In this document: positions 5,110-5,243 of the stretch, piece after piece | Layout of the letters: every line of letters begins with the position of its first letter | Position numbering within the stretch: position 1 is the first letter of the stretch | Source of the DNA: JAGVVZ01 sp964372465 | GTDB lineage: Archaea; Aenigmatarchaeota; Aenigmatarchaeia; CG10238-14 | Assembly (NCBI GenBank): GCA_964372465.1 | Contig: CAYJRA010000034.1 | Location: 1-5,243, forward strand | DNA length: 5,243 bases | Direction: 5' to 3' | Translations under genes and position numbers: made by a program | Notes under the pieces: model-generated | Told to the model about the DNA's origin: nothing | The model's database searches: none | What the model saw: the letters and a program-made list of their open reading frames with translations, nothing else

Positions 5110-5243
5110 TCCCATATAATATTTTAAGTTAAAAGGAACGCAGGTGTTGCTAGGAGTGCAAGCAAAGTTAAGCGTCGTAGATTTCTCAAGAGAACAAAAA
5201 ATTTTATAAATGTGACGTTAAGTATTCAATATCAGTAGAAAGT
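5110..5243. other. Intergenic tail with no convincing gene
   Basis: After the stop at 5109 there is AT-rich DNA with a weak T-tract (5122-5125), then a more GC-balanced stretch (5135-5190) with a small possible stem TTGCT/AGCAA, then a TATA box near the right edge. No tRNA or 5S rRNA fold could be matched by eye. Confidence 0.5.
5203..5210 (+). promoter_or_regulatory. TATA box directed toward the right edge
   Basis: TTTATAAA, preceded by an A-rich stretch, would start transcription near 5232. Unlike the other promoters, no ATG, GTG or TTG sits at that spacing on either strand. It may drive a leadered gene or RNA gene beyond the window, or be a chance match in AT-rich DNA. Confidence 0.4.

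Noticed and set aside
5135..5180. Sequence AAGTTAAGC resembling a piece of 5S rRNA
   Set aside because: The surrounding conserved 5S segments and pairing arms are absent, so the match is coincidental.
5144..5209. Possible 21-codon GTG-started reading frame, with TATAATAT centred 25.5 nt upstream
   Set aside because: It is very short, the box is a poor match to the other TATA boxes, and nothing supports expression or homology; chance is likely.
1..5243. CRISPR arrays, tRNA genes, defence genes
   Set aside because: No regularly spaced direct repeats, no cloverleaf and no recognisable cas or defence motifs were seen on either strand.

Overview
The window looks like part of an archaeal genome, most likely a small-genome DPANN-type archaeon (Pacearchaeota/Woesearchaeota-like). 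This is inferred from four near-consensus archaeal TATA boxes (TTTATAAA-like), each about 25.5-26.5 nt upstream of a start codon, which fits leaderless transcripts. An SD-like GGTG motif appears only at operon-internal genes. The proteins are lipoproteins, a Cys-rich secreted protein with a CARDB domain, and AT-rich surface-protein genes. Taxonomy cannot be proven from this sequence alone.

Layout. Positions 1-460 (minus) hold the N-terminal 153 residues of a membrane protein that runs off the left edge. Positions 505-1164 (minus) encode a small lipoprotein with an EF-hand-like calcium loop. A divergent intergenic region (about 1165-1317) carries back-to-back promoters. On the plus strand, a 70-residue Cys-free small protein (1318-1530) is followed after 23 bp by a radical SAM enzyme (1554-2057). 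The enzyme has intact CX3CX2C and GGEP motifs but stops at 167 residues, well short of its family. The truncation point coincides with one arm of a perfect 14-bp inverted repeat bounding about 159 bp (2025-2183), which may be a small mobile element. Then comes a two-gene operon: a 730-residue secreted protein (2226-4418) with a paired dockerin-like domain, a very Cys-rich middle and a C-terminal CARDB domain, and 1 nt later a putative Tat-exported lipoprotein (4420-5109). The last 134 bp hold no convincing gene but contain a TATA box pointing off the right edge.

How the parts fit. Most of the window encodes cell-surface or exported proteins: one membrane protein, two lipoproteins and one disulfide-rich adhesin-like protein. 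The exception is the small protein/radical SAM pair, whose arrangement resembles a peptide-modification (RiPP) locus. It is the best candidate for something undescribed, although the enzyme appears broken in this copy.
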